From the NCBI GenBank assembly GCA_963734965.1, contig CAVTJK010000003.1, positions 682,001 to 746,000 on the forward strand: DNA of 64,000 bases, in the 5' to 3' direction. Shown in pieces: positions 59,753-64,000 of the stretch; the stretch's first letter is position 1; the number at the start of each line of letters is the position of its first letter. The DNA comes from UBA4742 sp963734965 (GTDB lineage: Bacteria; Actinomycetota; Acidimicrobiia; Acidimicrobiales; Acidimicrobilacustridaceae). Below the pieces are notes generated by a model. It was not told the origin of the DNA and made no database searches. It saw nothing but the letters and a program-made list of their open reading frames with translations. Position numbers and translations under genes: made by a program.

Positions 59753-61127
59753 ATGGCCACCATCGTCGTGGTCGGGCTGGGGCCGGGCGGACCGGCGCTG
59801 GTCAACCGAGCCACGATCGAGCGCCTGTCCTCGGGGGCCCGGGTCTTCCTGCGCACCGTCGCGCCATCCCGCGGCGTCGATGGCGCCGACGGCCGACACC
59901 TTCGATGACGTCTATGAGCACGAGGCGACGCTCGACGCCGTCTACACCCGGATCGTCGACGAGCTGATCGGCGCGGCGGCGGCCGCCGGTCCCGATGGCG
60001 AGATCGTCTACGCCGTGCCGGGATCGCCGGTGGTGGCCGAGCGCACCGTCGAGCTGCTGGTCGAGCGCAGCGGGCTCGACGACTCGCTGACCGTCGAGGT
60101 GGTCCCGGCCATGTCCTTCCTCGACCTGGCCTGGGTTCGCCTCGGCATCGACCCGGTGGCCCGCAGCGTGCGCGTCGTCGACGGTCAGCGGTTCGAGACG
60201 ACGGCCGCCGGAGAGCGAGGTCCGCTGCTCGTGGCGCAGTGCGACTCGCGCCGCGTCCTGTCCGAGGTGAAGCTGGCCCTCGACGCCGGCATCGAGCCGG
60301 CTCTCGGACCGGACGCCACGGTCACCGTTCTGCACCACCTCGGCTTGCCCGACGAGCAGGTCTTCGAGGTGGCCTGGACCGATCTCGATCGGGTGGTGGA
60401 CCCCGACCATCTGACCTCGCTCTATGTCGCCGAGTTGGCGGCGCCGGTGGCCGGCGAGATGCAGGCGCTGGCCGAGTTGGTCGAGACGCTGCGGCGCGAG
60501 TGCCCGTGGGATCGCAAGCAGACCCACCACTCGTTGCGGCGCCATCTGCTCGAGGAGAGCTACGAGGCGCTCGAGGCCATCGACGAGCTCGATGTGGGCG
60601 CCGGCTCGGGCTACGAGCACCTGGCCGAGGAGCTGGGCGACCTGCTGTTCCAGATCGCCTTCCACTCGCTGCTGGCCGCCGAGGAGGGCCAGTTCACCAT
60701 GGCCGACGTGGCCCGCGGCGTCCACGACAAGCTCGTCGCCCGCCATCCCCACGTGTTCGGCGACCTGGACGTGGCCGACGCCGACGAGGTCGTCACCAAC
60801 TGGGAGCAGATCAAGAAGGCCGAGAAGGGGCGCGAGAGCGTGTTCGACGGGGTGCCTGCCGCCCTCCCGGCGCTGCTCTACGCGCTCAAGGTGCAGAAGA
60901 AGGCGGCCACGCTCGGGTTGAGATCCGATGAACCCACTCTCGGCGTACTAGAAGGCGTCGACCTCGACGACCAGGCCTTCGCCGACGCCGTGGGAGACGT
61001 CTTGTACGCCATCGTCGACCGGGCCCGCCTGGCCGGCGTCGATCCTGAGGACGCCCTACGGGCCACGACCGTCGCCCGCCGTGACCAACTGCGGGCCCTG
61101 GAGCGCGATCAGGTCGGCCAACCCTGA
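59753..61127 (+). CDS. mazG: tetrapyrrole-methylase/MazG fusion (YabN-type nucleotide pyrophosphohydrolase), one frameshift
   Basis: The N-terminal half (about 1-215) is a SAM-dependent methylase-fold domain (VVVGLGPGGPALVN, YAVPGSPVVAERTVELL). The C-terminal half is MazG, an all-alpha NTP pyrophosphohydrolase that clears aberrant nucleotides: CPWDRKQTHHSLRRHLLEESYE, EELGDLLFQIAFHS with the Mg-binding ExxE, and a second DAVGDVLYAIV. The two-domain build matches Bacillus YabN. One extra base at 59861 (GTC-G-CGC) breaks the frame at residue 36; corrected length is 457. It starts four bases after the lipoprotein stop. Confidence 0.9.
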
Positions 61128-61190
61128 CTGTCCACGGTGTTCTGAGCCTCCGCGGAGGCGCACCTGAGCCAACTACGAAAGAGTGACGCG

Positions 61191-61928
61191 ATGTCTTCGC
61201 CTGCCAGCACCACTCCCAAGACCCGACACTGGAAGCGTTGGGTCATCGGCGGAGTCGTCGTGGTCCTGCTCCTCGTCGTCGGCGGTCCGTTCGTCTACAT
61301 CCACTTCATCGAAGGCGACGCGCCGCCCCCGCTCAGCCTGTCGTCCGGCTCGACCACCACGGCCAAGGACGGGACCGGCACCACCGGGTCGTCGGGAACG
61401 CTGGCGACCGTCGACGGCACGTGGAAGATCAGCTCTGGGTCGACCGCCGGATATCGCGTGAAGGAGACGCTGTTCGGACAGAGCGCGACCGCGGTCGGGC
61501 GCACCAGCACGATCACGGGATCGATCACGATCAGCGGGACCAGCGTCCCGACCGGCTCGTTCAGCGTCGACATGACGACGGTCAAGAGCGACCAGAGCGG
61601 GCGCGACGACCAGTTCCAGCATCGGATCATGGATACGTCGAGCTTCCCGACGGCCACCTTCAAGCTCACCCAACCGATCGACCTGGGCACGGTGCCGACC
61701 GACGGCACGACGGTGACCAAGTCGGCGACCGGCCAGCTCACCTTGCACGGCACGACCAAGACCGTGACCTTCGACGTGCAGGCCAAGCGCAGCGGCCAGA
61801 CCATCTCGGTCAGCGGCTCGATCCCGATCACCTTCGCCGACTACGGCATCGACAACCCGACCGGGGGACCGGCCACGGTCGGCGACACCGGCACGCTCGA
61901 GTTCCTGCTCAACTTCACCCCGGCCTGA
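61191..61928 (+). CDS. YceI family protein with N-terminal membrane anchor
   Basis: A 245-residue protein with one N-terminal helix (WVIGGVVVVLLLVVGGPFVYI, about 17-37), a Ser/Thr/Gly linker, and a YceI lipocalin-like beta-barrel (about 70-245): DGTWKISSGSTAGYRVKE, GSFSVDMTTVKSDQSGRDDQF, FPTATFKLT and GQLTLHGTTKTVTFDV. YceI proteins bind polyprenoid-type lipids in some species; the ligand here is unknown. It is anchored outside the membrane. Confidence 0.88.
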   Translation: MSSPASTTPKTRHWKRWVIGGVVVVLLLVVGGPFVYIHFIEGDAPPPLSLSSGSTTTAKDGTGTTGSSGTLATVDGTWKISSGSTAGYRVKETLFGQSATAVGRTSTITGSITISGTSVPTGSFSVDMTTVKSDQSGRDDQFQHRIMDTSSFPTATFKLTQPIDLGTVPTDGTTVTKSATGQLTLHGTTKTVTFDVQAKRSGQTISVSGSIPITFADYGIDNPTGGPATVGDTGTLEFLLNFTPA

Positions 61929-61952
61929 CCTGGTCAGGCGAGGAAGCGCTCG

Positions 61953-62250
61953 CTACCAGGTCGACGACCACAACATGACGCCGGACACGACGATGAGCCC
62001 CGACCCCAGCCCCGTCAGGAACCAGCGAGCCGTGCCTCGGTACAACGCCGCCGCCAACAGCATCACGAGGACACCGGCGGCCACGGCCAAACCCATGAGG
62101 TCGACCACTACGGCCAGCCGGGCGGTGGCGATCAGCGGCGTAGGTGACCACGGCGGCCACGACGGCGACGATCGCGCACAGACCCGGATCCACCTCGCGC
62201 CCGACCGTGGTCTGGCGCAGCTCCTCGACGGCGTTCAGCATGAGGGTCAC
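61953..62250 (-). CDS. small integral membrane protein, one frameshift
   Basis: Corrected for one extra base at 62136 (GCC-G-CTG on the coding strand), this encodes 98 residues: MTLMLNAVEELRQTTVGRE, then three hydrophobic stretches (AIVAVVAAVVTYALIATARL, VVVDLMGLAVAAGVLVMLLA, FLTGLGSGLIVVSGVMLW) and a short end. I do not recognise a family. GAGG lies seven bases before GTG 62250. The uncorrected frame gives an arginine-rich tail unlike the hydrophobic start, which supports the correction. It converges on yceI with 24 bases between stops. Confidence 0.65.
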
Positions 62251-62403
62251 CGTCGCACCTCAATCTGAAACGGCCCTGAAGATGTGGCGACAATTGCTCG
62301 CTGAGTGGCCAGCCGGCGGCCCAACGGGTCGGCGCCGGCCCATCGGTCGGCCATCGGCCTCCGTCGGTCGTTCTCCTCGGGGCTGTTCGGCCTCAGTCAC
62401 GCT

Positions 62404-62433
62404 GTTGTCACGGTCATTGAGGTGCGTGACAAC
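62404..62433. repeat. 9-bp inverted repeat (GTTGTCACG-N12-CGTGACAAC)
   Basis: Perfect arms with a 12-base spacer, followed by a third partial copy (CGTGACAG, 62436-62443). It lies in the 249-bp gap between the SnoaL-like gene end and the small membrane gene start; otherwise I see nothing coding there. It could be an operator of the downstream minus-strand gene or an RNA hairpin. Confidence 0.5.
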
Positions 62434-62499
62434 GCCGTGACAGCGCCCGAACGCACGTGCATCCTTGGTGCCGCCGAGGGGGGAGGCGCGCCTCCAGCG

Positions 62500-62955
62500 C
62501 TAGCCGGCCTGATGGGCGCGGTCCGCCTTGATCCAGTCCTTGACGACGGTGGCGAAGGTCGCCGGGTTGTAGACGTCCTCCTCGCACGAGAAGCGACCGT
62601 CGCCGGCGTAGGTGAGGATGGTGATGTTGGAGGCCTCGTAGATCTCGCCGTCACCGGGGTCGCGGAAGCGGTTCTCGATCTCGCAGATCCACCGGCCGGT
62701 GTCCTCGTCGCACACGCACCAGTTGTGCGGGAAGAACTTCATCTCCGAGTTGGGCCACTCGGCCATGGTCGTCGAGATCCACGCCAGGATGTCGTCCCGG
62801 CCGGCCATGGTGCCGTAGTGATGCTCGATGTAGGTCGCGTCCGGGGTGAACCGGTCGGTCCAGATCGACCAGTCGCCCGTCTCGCCCGCCTGGCCGGCGG
62901 CCGCCAGGTAGCGGTCGTGCGCCTCTTGCAGCTCGTCCCGTGTCCATTTCCCCAT
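62500..62955 (-). CDS. SnoaL/NTF2-like protein
   Basis: A 151-residue cone-shaped alpha+beta barrel protein. RDELQEAHDRYLAAAGQAG forms the first helix, DWSIWTDRFTPDATYIEHHYG the typical polar pocket entry, followed by MAGRDDILAWISTTM and a beta-sheet. Members serve as small isomerases, hydrolases or binding proteins. A GAGGAG ribosome site precedes ATG 62955, which is 13 bases after the acyl-CoA dehydrogenase stop, suggesting one operon and a role in the same lipid or aromatic-CoA pathway. Confidence 0.82.
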   Translation of the reverse strand: MGKWTRDELQEAHDRYLAAAGQAGETGDWSIWTDRFTPDATYIEHHYGTMAGRDDILAWISTTMAEWPNSEMKFFPHNWCVCDEDTGRWICEIENRFRDPGDGEIYEASNITILTYAGDGRFSCEEDVYNPATFATVVKDWIKADRAHQAG

Positions 62956-62968
62956 GTCGATCTCCTCG

Positions 62969-64000
62969 TCAATCCAGCACTGCGGCAGCGATGAGCTGCT
63001 CGAGGCGGCGGTTGTCGTACCAGCTGATCTGCAGTTGCTTGGCCCGCCGGAAGTAGAGCTGGATCTCGTAGTCGAGGGTGAAGCCGACGCCGCCGAAGAT
63101 CTGTTGGGCCATGGCCGTGGTGTCGCGGTAGGTCTGGGCGGCGAAGAGCTTGGCCATCGGGGCCAGCCGATCGACGGGCCGCCCCGTCGCTCGGGCCCAG
63201 GCCGCTTCGTGGGTGAGCAGCGTGGCGCCGTCGACCGCGGTCTTGGCGTCGGCCATGTAGTGGGCCAGCGCCTGGAAGGCGCCGAGCGGCTTGTCGAACT
63301 GCTCGCGGTCCTTGGCGTACTGCACGGTGATCTCCAGCGCGTGCTGGGCCCCGCCGACGGCGAGGGCGGCCTGGAGGATGATGCCGTCGTACATCACCTC
63401 GAACCAGGTGTCCCATCCCGATCCGGCCGGGCCGATGCGATCGGACGCACCCACCTCGACGTGGTCGAGCGCGAGTTCGTACTGGGTGTCCGACGCGATC
63501 GTCAGCTGCTGGGTCAGCGTCACCCCGTCGGCACGGGGGTCGACGAGGAACAGGTCGACGCCGGCGTCGGTGCGGGCCAGGACCACGAAGTGATCGGCGG
63601 CCGAGGCGAACGGCACGTGCCACTTGACCCCGCTCAGCGAGTAGCCGTCGCCGTGGCGAGTGGCGGCCAGCGCCACCCCCTCGGGTCCGTACCCGCCCTT
63701 GGGCTCGATCCAGGCCGGGGCGACGATGGCGTCGCCCTTGGCGATCCGGGGGAGCCAGGCCTGCTTCTGGTCGTCCGAGCCGGCCGCCACCAGGACGCCG
63801 GCGCTCATCACGGCGCTGGCGAAGTGGGGCGAGGGGGCCAACGACCGGCCCAGCTCCTCGTAGACGATGGCCGCCTCGAGCAGGCTCATGTCCGAACCGC
63901 CGTACGCCGCGGGCAGCGTCAACCCGATGAGATCGAGGGCGGCCAGCTGCTTCCAGAAGTCGGTCGGGTAGCCGACCGGGTCGTCCTCGAGTTGGCGGAC
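62969..64000 (-). CDS. acyl-CoA dehydrogenase family protein (5' end outside window)
   Basis: The 343 C-terminal residues of an acyl-CoA dehydrogenase; the frame is open to the right edge, so the true start lies beyond 64000. Visible blocks include LTLPAAYGGSDMSLLEAAIVYEE-type N-terminal domain sequence, VKWHVPFASAADHFVVLA, then the C-terminal flavin-binding helices (YAKDREQFDKPLGAFQALAH, AMAQQIFGGVGFTLDYEIQL). The family oxidises acyl-CoA thioesters with FAD; the substrate is unknown. The position normally holding the catalytic Glu cannot be assigned with confidence. Confidence 0.88.
   Translation of the reverse strand, partial: VRQLEDDPVGYPTDFWKQLAALDLIGLTLPAAYGGSDMSLLEAAIVYEELGRSLAPSPHFASAVMSAGVLVAAGSDDQKQAWLPRIAKGDAIVAPAWIEPKGGYGPEGVALAATRHGDGYSLSGVKWHVPFASAADHFVVLARTDAGVDLFLVDPRADGVTLTQQLTIASDTQYELALDHVEVGASDRIGPAGSGWDTWFEVMYDGIILQAALAVGGAQHALEITVQYAKDREQFDKPLGAFQALAHYMADAKTAVDGATLLTHEAAWARATGRPVDRLAPMAKLFAAQTYRDTTAMAQQIFGGVGFTLDYEIQLYFRRAKQLQISWYDNRRLEQLIAAAVLD

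Overview
This 64 kb window is chromosomal DNA from a high-GC actinobacterium. Pointers are the GlgE maltosyltransferase operon, a TreS-maltokinase fusion, an MptB-like mannosyltransferase, an F420-type nitroreductase, an Rpf-like cell-wall enzyme, the tiny ribosomal proteins bS22 and bL37, and many leaderless promoters (a TANNNT-like hexamer 6-10 nt before ATG/GTG). The order metG-tatD-rpf-ksgA-ispE-tRNA-glmU-prsA-rplY-pth-mfd-mazG resembles the Mycobacterium tuberculosis Rv1007c-Rv1021 neighbourhood. A deep-branching actinobacterium such as Acidimicrobiia is my inference, not proven. I see no phage, insertion sequence, CRISPR array or plasmid gene, and no gene-free stretch above 300 bp.

Layout. 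0-13 kb: an alpha-glucan block (glgE, treS-mak, malQ and glgB, each overlapping the next by four bases, then an MptB-like glycosyltransferase and convergent glgX); together they would turn trehalose into maltose-1-phosphate, polymerise, branch and trim alpha-glucan. 13-21.5 kb: metallophosphoesterase, PepN, adenosine-kinase-like PfkB, sulfotransferase, then a TetR, di-iron ferritin-like protein and enoyl-CoA hydratase set. 21.5-24 kb: a small glycan operon (RmlD-like reductase and two family-2 glycosyltransferases). 24-31 kb: nitroreductase and TetR with a shared operator array, VOC protein, GT-C transferase, phytanoyl-CoA dioxygenase-like protein, phosphoglucomutase. 30.7-39.5 kb: MBOAT/SGNH acetylation pair, queF, prolyl oligopeptidase, bL37, PHP protein, ychF, DUF192 and rsmI. 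39.5-64 kb: rmuC, the metG-to-mazG housekeeping block, two KimA-like transporters around an OB-fold gene, a parvulin-like lipoprotein, YceI, and a SnoaL/acyl-CoA dehydrogenase pair cut by the right edge.

Sequence quality matters for anyone using this annotation. Almost every conserved gene between about 29.7 and 39.3 kb is interrupted by single extra bases, and six further genes (treS, malQ, the second kimA, mfd, mazG, a small membrane gene) carry one each. Removing one C or G at a codon boundary restores the family sequence nearly everywhere, and the corrected lengths are normal. I treat these as intact genes in a flawed consensus, not pseudogenes; coordinates below span the whole corrected gene.
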